A DNA stretch of 64,000 bases from Leucobacter sp. G161 (GTDB lineage: Bacteria > Actinomycetota > Actinomycetes > Actinomycetales > Microbacteriaceae): positions 1 through 64,000 of the forward strand of contig NZ_LOHP01000014.1 in the NCBI RefSeq assembly GCF_001482305.1, read 5' to 3'. A model generated the notes under the pieces. That model worked only from the letters and a program-made list of their open reading frames with translations. It did not search any database and was not told where the DNA came from. Below, one piece after another: positions 17,257 to 26,516 of the stretch; the stretch's first letter is position 1, and every line of letters begins with the position of its first letter. The position numbers and the translations under genes are program-made.

Positions 17257-18210
17257 GTGGCGAAACAGGTGTACGCGGCCGGCACGATCCCGTGGCGGCG
17301 GGTGCGAACCGCTTCCGGCCGTGACGAGCTCATGGTCCTGCTGATTCACCGCCGCAAGCAGCGCGACGTGTCCTTCCCCAAGGGGAAGCTCGACCCCGGC
17401 GAGAGTATGCCGCAGGCGGCGGTGCGGGAGACCCGCGAGGAAACCGGACTGCGCATTGCACTTGGCGCGAGCCTCGGCACCATTCATTACGAGATGCCCG
17501 GCGGCAACGCAAAGATCGTCCAGTACTGGGCCGCCGAGGTCACCGCGAAGGCCGCGCTCGCTTCAACGTTCAAACCGAATTCCGAGGTGCAGGCGCTCGA
17601 GTGGGTCGCTGCGGCTGCCGCCCGTGACCTGCTGAGCTACGAGGCGGACCGCGAGCTGTTCGACGTGTTCATGCGTCTCGCGGAGCCCGGCCTCCTCGAC
17701 ACGTTTTCGATCACACTGCTGCGGCACGCGAAGGCTGCACCGCGCGGCGAGGCCGTACCCGAGGATCACCTGCGGCCGCTCACCGAGAGCGGCGAGCGGC
17801 AGGCGCACACCCTCGCCCCGATCCTGCGTTCGTTCGGGCCGCGGCGGATCTTCTCCTCAACTGCCGTTCGTTGCCGCTCCACGGTGGCGCCACTCGCCGA
17901 GCTCATCGGCAAGGATGTGCGCGAGCACGAATGCCTGAGCCAGGACTTCTGGGACGAGGGAGACCTCACCGCGACCCGCAGGCTCATCGGCAAGGTCATT
18001 AAGCGCGGGCGCTCAGCGGTGATCTGCAGCCATCTCCCAGTCCTCCCCGATCTCGCACGCGAACTCATGCTCGCGAGTGGGAGCCTCCCGGGAGAGTACA
18101 TTGAAGACGCGGCCAGACTTCCGCCCGCAGGATTCTCGGTCTTCCACTTTTCCCGGTCACGGCCGGGCGCGGGAATACTCGGAGTAGAAACGTATCCGTT
18201 GAAACACTAG
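17257..18210 (+). CDS. Nudix hydrolase fused to histidine phosphatase (MutT1-like)
   Basis: A 317-residue two-domain enzyme. The N-terminal Nudix domain has the box GKLDPGESMPQAAVRETREE followed by TG (residues about 44-65). The C-terminal histidine-phosphatase domain begins at LLRHAKA (near residue 155) and has SSTAVRCRST. The same fusion occurs in mycobacterial MutT1, which hydrolyses oxidised nucleotides and diadenosine polyphosphates. Start is GTG 17257, 4 bp after ppk1, so a role in nucleotide or polyphosphate balance fits. Confidence 0.85.
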   Translation: MAKQVYAAGTIPWRRVRTASGRDELMVLLIHRRKQRDVSFPKGKLDPGESMPQAAVRETREETGLRIALGASLGTIHYEMPGGNAKIVQYWAAEVTAKAALASTFKPNSEVQALEWVAAAAARDLLSYEADRELFDVFMRLAEPGLLDTFSITLLRHAKAAPRGEAVPEDHLRPLTESGERQAHTLAPILRSFGPRRIFSSTAVRCRSTVAPLAELIGKDVREHECLSQDFWDEGDLTATRRLIGKVIKRGRSAVICSHLPVLPDLARELMLASGSLPGEYIEDAARLPPAGFSVFHFSRSRPGAGILGVETYPLKH

Positions 18211-18237
18211 TTCGATCATCTTGGTGAGGGGTCTTCC

Positions 18238-19134
18238 ATGCGCGATGATGCGCCGTTTGGTGTCGTGGTCAACCCGAGCTCGGCGCTCGGCCGCGGAGCT
18301 CGTGTCGCCACACTTGTCCTCGCAGAGTTCGAGCGTGCCGGCTTGCACGCGATCGAGATCACCGGTGAAGACGCCGCTGACTGCCAGTCGCGTGTCCGTG
18401 CGGCCGCACAGCGTGGACTCCGGGGGCTCGTGCTCGTCGGCGGCGACGGTCTCATCGGCCTCATCCTCCAGCTTCCCGAGGCTCGCGCACTGCCGATCGG
18501 CGTGGTGCCCGCGGGGAGCGGCAACGACTTCGCGCGCCAGTTCGATCTGCCGCACTCACCGGCGGCGGCCGTCGCGCGGGTGCTTGATGCTGAGGATGCC
18601 CCGCTCTCAGTGGACCTCGGTGTTGTCTCCCGCCCCGGTGCCACCGAGCACTGGTTCGCGGGCGGGCTGTCGATCGGGCTCGATGCTGCGGTGAATCGCC
18701 GCGCGAACGCGATCCGTCTCCCGCTCGGCCCCTTCCGGTACCACCTCGCACTCGTCGTCGAGATCCTCATCCTCCGCGCCCGCCGGTTCACGGTGCGCAT
18801 CCGGGGCACCGAGCACTCAACAATGGGCATTCTCTCGACAGTCATGAACACACGTGCGATCGGCGGCGGCATCCGGCTCGCCCCTCGCGCCTCGGTGCAC
18901 GACGGCATGCTCGACCTCGTCGAGGTCTCCAACGGGTCGAAGCTGCGATTGCTCAGCGTGCTCGGCCTCCTTGCGCGGGCCAAACACGAGCACCTCCCGG
19001 AGGTGACAATCACGCGCGCCGAGCATATCCGCATCGACGCCGGTGATGAGATCGCGTACTCCGACGGCGAGCGCGTCGGCACTGGACCGTTCGAGGTGCG
19101 GGTCGCCCCTGGCGCGCTCACGCTGCTGGCATAG
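18238..19134 (+). CDS. Diacylglycerol/lipid kinase family protein
   Basis: A 298-residue DAGK-catalytic-domain protein: NPSSALGRGARVA at the start, nucleotide-binding LVLVGGDGLIGLILQ, PAGSGNDFARQFDLP, and the C-terminal beta-sandwich ending DEIAYSDGERVG. Such enzymes phosphorylate diacylglycerol or related lipids. It is last in the ppk1 operon. The GGDG and GSGNDF motifs are intact, so activity is expected; the lipid substrate is not evident. Confidence 0.88.
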   Translation: MRDDAPFGVVVNPSSALGRGARVATLVLAEFERAGLHAIEITGEDAADCQSRVRAAAQRGLRGLVLVGGDGLIGLILQLPEARALPIGVVPAGSGNDFARQFDLPHSPAAAVARVLDAEDAPLSVDLGVVSRPGATEHWFAGGLSIGLDAAVNRRANAIRLPLGPFRYHLALVVEILILRARRFTVRIRGTEHSTMGILSTVMNTRAIGGGIRLAPRASVHDGMLDLVEVSNGSKLRLLSVLGLLARAKHEHLPEVTITRAEHIRIDAGDEIAYSDGERVGTGPFEVRVAPGALTLLA

Positions 19135-19139
19135 CTGAC

Positions 19140-19168
19140 GGGTGCTGCCCCACCCGGTAGCGGCACCC
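19140..19168 (+). terminator. Hairpin after the ppk1 operon
   Basis: GGGTGC at 19140-19145 pairs with GCACCC at 19163-19168, with additional imperfect inner pairs. It follows the lipid-kinase stop by a few bases and has no T-run, so termination strength is uncertain. Confidence 0.4.
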
Positions 19169-19322
19169 GACGGTGGTGCGCCGCGAGCCGTCTTTGTCAT
19201 ATTCAACAAAGCTCGCCACATCTCTCGTTGATCCCCACCAGCACACCGCGGGAGCTAGCGCATAGTCTCGAGGGAACCGCACCGTATCGGCGGCGACGCT
19301 TTTCTCGACGAGGAGGAACCCA

Positions 19323-20714
19323 ATGACGGATTCGCTGGAGCAGGTTGGCGGCTGGATCGAGGACGTCCTTCCCGGACTCCTCGCACAGCACAGCGTCCCG
19401 GGGGCATCCGTCGCGGTGCTCAGCGGCGACGAGATCTTCTCCGCGTCGAGCGGGGTGCTCAACACGCTGACCGGTGTTGAGGCGACGACCGATTCGGTGT
19501 TCCAAATCGGGTCCATCACGAAGGTCTGGACGACGACGCTCGTCATGCAGCTCGTCGACGAGGGGCTCGTCGAACTCGACGCACCCATTCGACGGTACCT
19601 TCCGGAGTTCACGCTCGCCGATGACGCCGCCGCGGCCGCCATCACCGTCCGCCAACTCCTCAGCCACACTTCGGGGTTCGAGGGCGATGTATTCACGCCC
19701 TCTGGTGAGGGCGAAGACGCGGTCGAGCGCTTCGTCGCTGGCCTGGACAGCGTCCCCCAGCTCTTCAGCCCAGGCGACATGTTCTCGTACAACAACGCAG
19801 CATTCTGCGTGCTTGGTCGCCTCGTCGAGGTGCTTCGTGGCGCCCACTACGAGGCCTGTCTGCGAACACACCTCATTGATCCCCTCCAGCTCACCCGCAC
19901 CGCCGCTGGCGCGGCGGAAGCGATCCGTTTCCGGGCTGCGCTCGGTCATCTCACGAAGGAAGCGGGTGGTGCGCCCGAGCCCTCGGCGCAGTGGGGACTC
20001 ATCCGCGGCCACTCCCCCGCAGGGTCAGTGCTGAACATGAGCGCGGAGGATCTCATGGCCTTCGCCAAGCTCCACCTGAACGGCGGTGTCGGGCCTGACG
20101 GCACGCAGCTCATCAGCTCAGCAAGCGTTGCTGCGATGCAGCAGGAGCAGGTGCAGCTCCCGGTACTCGGTGACGGGCTCGACGGCTGGGGGCTCGGGTG
20201 GCGGCTCTTCGATTGGAACGGTGGGCGCACGATCGGGCACAACGGCGGGACGCTGGGACAGAGCGCGTTCTTCCGCGTGTTCCCCGAGCACAACATCGCC
20301 ATCGCGCTCCTGACGAACGGCGGGCGAACGCAGGAGCTGTATTCGGATCTCGTGCTCCCCGCCGTGGAACGGCTGACCGGGATCACACCCCCTGCAGCAC
20401 CGGTACCTGACCCGGAGGCGCAGCGCTTCGACGCGTCGCGCTACGTCGGGACGTACCGCTCGCAGGCCGCGGACATCCATGTCACCCAGGACGATGACGG
20501 CCGCGTCTGGATCGAGCACGAGCTCCAGGGCATTTTTGCCGAGCTGGGCCCGAAACCAGAACCGGTGGAGCTGGTGCGCTGGCGCGGTGACACGGTGCTC
20601 GCGCTCACGGTCGACCAGGTGACGATGCCCCAGTACGAGTTCGTCGGGGATGACGGACACGGCCGCGCGACGCACCTGCACGGCGGCCGGGCGAGCCGGC
20701 GCGTCACGACGTAA
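19323..20714 (+). CDS. Class C beta-lactamase-like serine hydrolase
   Basis: A 463-residue penicillin-binding-protein-like hydrolase without a signal peptide. Catalytic text: SxxK in QIGSITKVW, YxN as SYNNAAF, and the third box region as GHNGGTLG. A C-terminal small beta domain of about 100 residues follows (YVGTYRSQAADIHV). It is a clear paralogue of the C-terminal half of the next gene: both carry FQIGSITKVW, LLTNGG and the same order of domains. Family members are esterases, D-aminopeptidases or peptidases; the substrate is unknown. The ribosome site GAGGAGG precedes ATG 19323. Confidence 0.85.
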   Translation: MTDSLEQVGGWIEDVLPGLLAQHSVPGASVAVLSGDEIFSASSGVLNTLTGVEATTDSVFQIGSITKVWTTTLVMQLVDEGLVELDAPIRRYLPEFTLADDAAAAAITVRQLLSHTSGFEGDVFTPSGEGEDAVERFVAGLDSVPQLFSPGDMFSYNNAAFCVLGRLVEVLRGAHYEACLRTHLIDPLQLTRTAAGAAEAIRFRAALGHLTKEAGGAPEPSAQWGLIRGHSPAGSVLNMSAEDLMAFAKLHLNGGVGPDGTQLISSASVAAMQQEQVQLPVLGDGLDGWGLGWRLFDWNGGRTIGHNGGTLGQSAFFRVFPEHNIAIALLTNGGRTQELYSDLVLPAVERLTGITPPAAPVPDPEAQRFDASRYVGTYRSQAADIHVTQDDDGRVWIEHELQGIFAELGPKPEPVELVRWRGDTVLALTVDQVTMPQYEFVGDDGHGRATHLHGGRASRRVTT

Positions 20715-20771
20715 CCTGCTCCCTGGCCGCGAGATTCCCGAACGATCACCCGCTGAACAGGAGTTACACCC

Positions 20772-23700
20772 ATGACACGACGGCGCATTCTCACTGATGA
20801 GTTCATCGCGCAGCCCCTCCCTGAGCAGCCGGCGCTGTCGCCGGACGGCTCACAGATCGTCTACGTGCTGCGAACAGTGAATCGCGAGGAGGATCGCGAC
20901 GAACGCTCACTCTGGCTGGTTCCGGCAGCGGGCGGTCGGGCTCGTCGTCTCACGCAGGGCACCGCAGATACCGCACCAGCGTGGAGCCCCGATGGCACGC
21001 GAATCGCGTTTCTGCGTGTACACGAGGGGCACGCGCAGCTGTTCGTCTTGCCGATCGCAGGTGGCGAACCCGAGCAGGTGACCCGGCAGCCGTTGGGGGC
21101 AGGCCCGCCCGTCTGGAGCGCGGACAGCGGGCGGATCGCATTTACCGGTCCAGTTGACCGAGCAGCGCTCCCGGGCGACGGCAGTACCGAGTCGGCGCGC
21201 CGCCGCTTGGGCCCACTTGTCGCCGAGCGCCTAGGCTACAAACTCGATGGCACTGGCCACTTTGGCTCGATGCGCACACACGTGCACGTCGTGGACCTCG
21301 CCGACCAGAGCACTGTTCAGCTCACGCGCGGGGACTGGTTCGCTGGCACCCCCGTGTGGTCCCCCGAGGGCCAACGCATCGCGTTTGCCGCGGGCATGCA
21401 GGACGACCGTGACCTCACGCTCGCAAGCGCCGTCTACCTGATCCCGGCAGGAGATCCACGGGCGGTCCCGCAACTCCTCAGCACGCTCGACGGGCAGCTC
21501 TCTGCGGTGGCGTGGACACCAGACGGATCAAGCGTCATCGCGGTTGGTCGGACCGACACCGAGATCGGCAACGCGGGCGTGATCATGCTGCCCCTCGACG
21601 GCTCCGCCGCACGACACCTCACCGAATCGCTCGACCGCAACGTCATGCCTGGCGGCCCGGGGTACCCCGGCGCGCTCCCCCAGTTCGCAGATGGTGGCGC
21701 TGAGATCGTGTTCTGCGCGCGCGATAACGGCTATACCCACCTCTATGCGGCGGATCCTGCCGGTGCGCGGCTGCGGCCGCTCATCACTGGGGCGTCGAAT
21801 GTTTCAGGCCTCTCGGTCTCCGGTTCACGCGCCGCAGCAATCGTCGCGACGTCAACGAGCTACAGTGAGGTCGCGCTGGTCGAGCTCGACTCGGGAACGC
21901 TCACCGTGCTCACCGAGTACACTCCGACAGACTCCGGCGTGATCGCAGCCGAGCAGCGCAGCTTCACTATTTCCGACGGCACAGTGGTGCACGGCTGGTT
22001 GCGGCGAAACCCCGCGCACGCCGGCCCGCTGCCGCTGCTGCTTGACGTGCACGGCGGCCCACACAACGCCTGGAACGGCGCGGCAGAGCCGTTCCACGCC
22101 TACCACCACGAACTCGTTGATCGCGGCTGGGCCGTGCTCATTCTCAATCCCCGTGGCAGCGACGGCTACGGAGAGGAGTTCATGCGTGCCGTGCTGGGCG
22201 TGTGGGGCACGAGCGACGCGGATGATTTCCTCGAACCGCTCGACGCACTCGTCGCGGAGGGGATCGCGGATCCGGACCGACTCGCCATCGCCGGCTACAG
22301 CTACGGCGGATACACGACGTGCTACCTCACCGCGCGCGACCAGCGCTTCGCTGCGGCCGTCACCGGCGGCGTCGTCGCGGATCTCGCGAGTCTCACGGGC
22401 ACCTCGGACGTCGGCAACTTCCTGTCCAGACGGGAGCTCGAAGCCAATCCTTGGGAGGATCCCGAGGCCATCCTGCGTCAGTCACCGCTCACCCGCGTCA
22501 CCGACGTGCGTACCCCGACGCTCATCGTGCACGGCGGCGACGACCACCGCTGCCCCGTCGGCCAGGCCGAGCAGTGGTTCACGGCGCTGCGCGAGCAGCA
22601 CGTGCCGGCCGAGCTCGTGATCTACCCGGGCGCCGCACACGGCTTCCCGCGCAGCGGGAAGCCGTCGCACCGGGCCGACTGGAACCGGCGCATCGTGGAT
22701 TGGGTCGTCCGCTACGCGCCACCAACCGGCACACCGGTGCGGCGCACAGCCCTAGATGCTGCCCACTGGCAACAGCGGCTCAGTGAGTTGGCACCGTTGC
22801 ATCAGGTTCCCGGGGCGACCCTCGGCATTCTGCGCCTCGGCGACGACGCTGCGATCGCGAGCCACGGTGTACTGAACGTCGAGACCGGCGTTGAGACCAC
22901 GGGCGACTCCGTCTTCCAGATCGGGTCGATCACCAAGGTGTGGACGGCGACAGTCGCGATGCAGCTCATCGAGGAGGGCAAGCTGACGCTCGACACGCGA
23001 GTCGTCGACGTATTGCCCAGCCTCCGCCTCGCTGACGCGGAGGCCACGCAGGCGGTCACCATCCGCCACCTCCTCACCCACACGAGCGGCATCGACGGCG
23101 ACGTCTTTACCGACACCGGCCGCGGTGACGATTGCCTCGAGAAATACGTCGCAACGCTTGCCGACGTGCCACAGAATCATCCGGTCGGAGCGACGTTCTC
23201 CTATTCCAACGCGGGGTACGCGCTGCTCGGGCGAGTCATCGAACAGCTCACGGGGCTGAGTTGGGACGAGGCCATGCGGCAGCGGCTCTTCGGGCCGTTG
23301 GGGCTGCAGCACACCGGCACACTGCCCGAGGAGGCGCTCCGATTTCGCGCCGCGTTCGGGCATCTGGGACGCGACGAGCACGGCCCCAAGCTCGCGCCGG
23401 CGTGGTCGCCGCCGCGGTCGCTTGGCCCCTCCGGCATCATCAATTCCTCGGCGCACGATGTCCTCGAGTTCGCGCGCATGCACCTGCTCGGGGGCGTGAC
23501 ACAGGATGGCTCACGCGTGCTCTCTGAGCGGAGCGCCACCCTCATGACCGAATTCCAGGTCGAGCTTCCAGACACGACCGTGCTCGGAGACTCCTGGGGG
23601 CTCGGGTGGATTCGTTTCGACTGGGGCGGGACCAGGCTCTACGGCCACGACGGGGCGACGATCGGTCAGGCTGCCATGCTCCGGGTGCTGCCGGAGGCAG

Positions 23701-24119
23701 GGCTCGCCGTCGTACTCCTCACGAACGGGGGCAACGCGAAGGATCTGTACCAACAGCTCTTCGGCGAGATTTTCGCTGCACTCGGCGATGTTGCGCTGCC
23801 GACGGACTTCGGCCCGCCGGCAGCACCGTTCGAGACCGACGTGACACCGTATCTCGGTCGCTACGAGCGAGCAAACGTGGAGCTGGAGGTCTTCGAGACG
23901 GGCGACGCGCTGCGGGCCCGGTCGACCGTGAGCGGCGACGCGGCGAGCTTCGTCTCTCAAGCGGTCACCGAGTGTGATCTGGTGCCGGTACGTGAGGGGC
24001 TGTTCGCTCTGCGCCCCGAGGGCAGCCATTCCTGGGCGTCAGTGAAGTTCTACACGCTCCCAACCGGGGAACGGTACGTCACGTTCGGGGCCCGCGCGAT
24101 GCGCAAGGTGAGCGGTTAG
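20772..24119 (+). CDS. Fusion: S9 prolyl oligopeptidase-type peptidase + class C beta-lactamase-like hydrolase
   Basis: An 1115-residue protein of two enzymes. Residues about 1-640: WD40-like TolB propeller repeats (AWSPDGTRIAF, VWSADSGRIAF) and an alpha/beta hydrolase with GYSYGGY (Ser510), the Asp in GGDDHRC (about 590) and His623 (AAHGFP). Residues about 655-1115: serine hydrolase with SITK (Ser719, Lys722), YSN (Tyr811) and HDGATIG, then a small beta domain. The join is short and in frame, with no stop or ribosome site. No signal peptide is seen, so both activities are probably cytoplasmic. It starts 57 bp after its stand-alone paralogue. Peptide hydrolysis by the first half followed by a D-amino acid or amide cleavage by the second is possible (inference). 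Confidence 0.85.
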   Translation: MTRRRILTDEFIAQPLPEQPALSPDGSQIVYVLRTVNREEDRDERSLWLVPAAGGRARRLTQGTADTAPAWSPDGTRIAFLRVHEGHAQLFVLPIAGGEPEQVTRQPLGAGPPVWSADSGRIAFTGPVDRAALPGDGSTESARRRLGPLVAERLGYKLDGTGHFGSMRTHVHVVDLADQSTVQLTRGDWFAGTPVWSPEGQRIAFAAGMQDDRDLTLASAVYLIPAGDPRAVPQLLSTLDGQLSAVAWTPDGSSVIAVGRTDTEIGNAGVIMLPLDGSAARHLTESLDRNVMPGGPGYPGALPQFADGGAEIVFCARDNGYTHLYAADPAGARLRPLITGASNVSGLSVSGSRAAAIVATSTSYSEVALVELDSGTLTVLTEYTPTDSGVIAAEQRSFTISDGTVVHGWLRRNPAHAGPLPLLLDVHGGPHNAWNGAAEPFHAYHHELVDRGWAVLILNPRGSDGYGEEFMRAVLGVWGTSDADDFLEPLDALVAEGIADPDRLAIAGYSYGGYTTCYLTARDQRFAAAVTGGVVADLASLTGTSDVGNFLSRRELEANPWEDPEAILRQSPLTRVTDVRTPTLIVHGGDDHRCPVGQAEQWFTALREQHVPAELVIYPGAAHGFPRSGKPSHRADWNRRIVDWVVRYAPPTGTPVRRTALDAAHWQQRLSELAPLHQVPGATLGILRLGDDAAIASHGVLNVETGVETTGDSVFQIGSITKVWTATVAMQLIEEGKLTLDTRVVDVLPSLRLADAEATQAVTIRHLLTHTSGIDGDVFTDTGRGDDCLEKYVATLADVPQNHPVGATFSYSNAGYALLGRVIEQLTGLSWDEAMRQRLFGPLGLQHTGTLPEEALRFRAAFGHLGRDEHGPKLAPAWSPPRSLGPSGIINSSAHDVLEFARMHLLGGVTQDGSRVLSERSATLMTEFQVELPDTTVLGDSWGLGWIRFDWGGTRLYGHDGATIGQAAMLRVLPEAGLAVVLLTNGGNAKDLYQQLFGEIFAALGDVALPTDFGPPAAPFETDVTPYLGRYERANVELEVFETGDALRARSTVSGDAASFVSQAVTECDLVPVREGLFALRPEGSHSWASVKFYTLPTGERYVTFGARAMRKVSG

Positions 24120-24144
24120 GGAAGTTCCGCTCGACGGCTCTACA

Positions 24145-24186
24145 GGGGTGTTGGACGCGTGGCGCATGCCACCTGTCCAACACCCC
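24145..24186 (+). terminator. Long hairpin after the peptidase fusion gene
   Basis: GGGGTGTTGGAC (24145-24156) pairs perfectly with GTCCAACACCCC (24175-24186), and the interior GTGGC/GCCAC forms a second stem. Only weak T content follows, so it may terminate or protect the transcript end. Confidence 0.55.
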
Positions 24187-24263
24187 TCTGCTGTGTGCGT
24201 GCCGATGCTGAATCTGCCATGGGCAGACTGCCGCCCAGGGCAGACGCCCGAGCATTACCGCGA

Positions 24264-24281
24264 GTTCACCTCATGTTTACC
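24264..24281 (+). promoter_or_regulatory. PHO box upstream of pstS
   Basis: GTTCACC-TCAT-GTTTACC: two 7-bp direct repeats with a 4-bp spacer, matching the Streptomyces PhoP direct-repeat unit (GTTCACC) in sequence and 11-bp period. It indicates phosphate-starvation control of the pst operon. Confidence 0.75.
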
Positions 24282-24322
24282 CTCCGGTCGGATCCCAGTC
24301 ACACCCGATCCTTAGCGTGGAT

Positions 24323-24344
24323 ATCGCCAGGTAATCGCCAGGCA
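24323..24344 (+). repeat. 11-bp tandem repeat in pstS leader
   Basis: ATCGCCAGGTA (24323-24333) is followed immediately by ATCGCCAGGCA (24334-24344), 10 of 11 bases the same, and then ATCAGG. It lies between the PHO box and pstS. It could be a second operator or a leader-RNA element; function unknown. Confidence 0.5.
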
Positions 24345-24366
24345 ATCAGGATCACACCACATCAGA

Positions 24367-25482
24367 ATGGACACGACACTCGTGAAGTTCTCATCCACGA
24401 TGAAGGCAGCCGCTGTAGGCGGCGCCGCCCTGCTTATCCTCACCGGTTGCGCCGCTAACGAAGCCGCACCCGAAACCGGCGACGAGACCGCTTCGTCGCT
24501 GACCGGTACCCTCTCGGGCGCTGGTGCTTCGTCGCAGGACGCAGCCCAGCAGCAGGGGTGGATCGCCGGCTTCCAGACTGCGAACGCTGACGTCACCATC
24601 AACTACGATCCCTCGGGCTCGGGTGCCGGCCGCGAGTCGTTCCAGAAGGGCGCAGTCGCGTTCGCTGGCTCGGACCGCGCGTTCAAGGCAGAAGAGATCA
24701 CCGCAGGCCCGTTTGACGCCTGCACGACGAGCGACATCGTCGAGATCCCCGCATACATCTCCCCGATCGCCCTCGTGTTCAACGTCGACGGCGTCGACAA
24801 CCTGAACCTCGACGCGGCAACGATCGCGAAGATCTTCACCGGCGAGATCAGCAAGTGGAACGACGCAGCGATCGCTGCAGCGAACCCAGACGCAACGCTC
24901 CCGGACCAGGCGATCGTTCCCGTGCACCGCTCGGACAAGTCGGGCACCACCGGCAACTTCACCGAGTACCTCGCAGCCGCAGCCCCTGAGGCGTGGACCG
25001 CGGGCTCGGTCGAGGAGTGGCCGACCGACATCACCGGCGGCGAGGCAGCCCAGGGCACCTCGGGCCTCGTCGAGGCAGTGAAGGGCGGCGTCGGCACCAT
25101 CGGCTACGCCGACGCTTCGAAGGCCGACGACCTCGGCACCGTCTCGGTGAAGGTCGGCGACAAGTACGTTCCGTTTACCCCCGAGGCAGCTGCGGCAATC
25201 GTTGACGCATCGCCACTCGAAGAGGGTCGCGGCGCGAACGACCTCGCGATCGAGCTCGACCGCACCAGCACCGCAGACGGCGTCTACCCGCTCGTGCTCG
25301 TGAGCTACCTCGTCGGTTGCGAGTCCTACGCTGACCCGGCAAACGCCGAGCTCGTGAAGAGCTACTTCGAGTACATCGTGAGCCCCGAGGGCCAGGACGT
25401 GGCTGCGAAGGCTGCCGGCTCCGCCCCGATCTCGGACTCGCTCCGCGAGAAGGCTTCCGCCGCAGTCGCAGCGATCAGCTAA
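24367..25482 (+). CDS. pstS: Phosphate ABC transporter substrate-binding lipoprotein
   Basis: High-affinity phosphate receptor anchored outside the membrane. It has a lipoprotein signal with lipobox LTGC, then phosphate-binding text GSGAGRESFQKG, FAGSDRAF, HRSDKSGTTGNFTEYL, and the C-terminal EYIVSPEGQDVAAKAAGSAP. The full product is 371 residues from ATG 24367. An in-frame GTG at 24382 would give a more typical basic signal start (MKFSSTMKAAAVGG) and cannot be excluded. It is first in pstSCAB under the PHO box. Confidence 0.95.
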   Translation: MDTTLVKFSSTMKAAAVGGAALLILTGCAANEAAPETGDETASSLTGTLSGAGASSQDAAQQQGWIAGFQTANADVTINYDPSGSGAGRESFQKGAVAFAGSDRAFKAEEITAGPFDACTTSDIVEIPAYISPIALVFNVDGVDNLNLDAATIAKIFTGEISKWNDAAIAAANPDATLPDQAIVPVHRSDKSGTTGNFTEYLAAAAPEAWTAGSVEEWPTDITGGEAAQGTSGLVEAVKGGVGTIGYADASKADDLGTVSVKVGDKYVPFTPEAAAAIVDASPLEEGRGANDLAIELDRTSTADGVYPLVLVSYLVGCESYADPANAELVKSYFEYIVSPEGQDVAAKAAGSAPISDSLREKASAAVAAIS

Positions 25483-25578
25483 CCCGCTCCCGGGTGGAGC
25501 GGCCGCTCAGTGGCCGTTCCACCCGGGCAGTACCCCGCTTGTTCTGCTTCACCTCCCCCATCGGAAGGCACTCCCGAA

Positions 25579-26514
25579 GTGACTGCTCCCACGACCGCGC
25601 CGCGTCAGGTTCTTAGCCGCGGCGACCGAGTGTTCTCGCGCACGGCCATCGCCTCAGGCAGCATGATCCTGGTCATCCTCGCCGCCGTCGCGGTCTTCCT
25701 CATCGTGCAGAGCATCCCCGCCTTCGTCGCTACGAGCGACACGGCGTCGGTGCTCACCACCAACTTCTGGGGCTACGTCGGCCCCCTCGTGTTCGGCACC
25801 GTCTGGGCGGCGGTGCTCGCACTCATCATCGCGCTCCCGCTCTCGATCGGGATCGCGCTGTTCATCTCGCACTACGCCCCCCGCAAGCTCTCGCAGCTGC
25901 TCGGCTACCTCATCGACCTGCTGTCTGCCGTACCGAGCGTCGTTTACGGCCTGTGGGGCATCATGGTGCTCGCCCCCGCGGTGCGCCCGCTGTATGTCTG
26001 GCTCAATGAGCACATGGGGTGGATCCCACTGTTCGGTGGCACCCCGAGTGGCACCGGCCGCACGATCCTCACCGCGGCCATCGTGCTCGCCGTGATGATC
26101 CTCCCCGTCATGACCGCGATCTCTCGCGAGGTCTTCCTCCAGGCTCCCAAGCTCAACGAGGAAGCCGCGCTCGCGCTGGGTGCGACCCGCTGGGAAATGA
26201 TCCGCCTCTCGGTGCTCCCGTTCGCGAAGCCGGGCATCATCTCCGGCGCGATGCTCGGCCTCGGCCGCGCGCTCGGCGAGACCATGGCCGTCGCGATGGT
26301 GCTCTCCGCGAGCGGCATCGTCTCGTTCAAGTTGCTCACTGCCGATAACCCCTCGACGATCGCCGCGAATATCGCCCTCACCTTCCCTGAGGCCTACGGC
26401 GAGAACGTCAACGTGCTCATCGCAACCGGCCTCATCCTCTTCATCGTCACCTTCCTCGTGAACGCGCTCGCGCGGTGGATTGTGAGCCGTCAGAACGCCC
26501 GGATCGGAGCCTAA
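25579..26514 (+). CDS. pstC: Phosphate ABC transporter permease PstC
   Basis: Membrane permease of 311 residues with six transmembrane segments and the permease EAA-type loop NEEAALALGATRWEMIRLSV followed by LPFAKPGI. GTG 25579 is chosen over longer in-frame starts because GGAAGG lies 10 nt upstream and the protein then begins VTAPTTAPRQ, a usual PstC N-terminus. Stop is 2 bp before pstA. Confidence 0.94.
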   Translation: MTAPTTAPRQVLSRGDRVFSRTAIASGSMILVILAAVAVFLIVQSIPAFVATSDTASVLTTNFWGYVGPLVFGTVWAAVLALIIALPLSIGIALFISHYAPRKLSQLLGYLIDLLSAVPSVVYGLWGIMVLAPAVRPLYVWLNEHMGWIPLFGGTPSGTGRTILTAAIVLAVMILPVMTAISREVFLQAPKLNEEAALALGATRWEMIRLSVLPFAKPGIISGAMLGLGRALGETMAVAMVLSASGIVSFKLLTADNPSTIAANIALTFPEAYGENVNVLIATGLILFIVTFLVNALARWIVSRQNARIGA

Positions 26515-26516
26515 CC

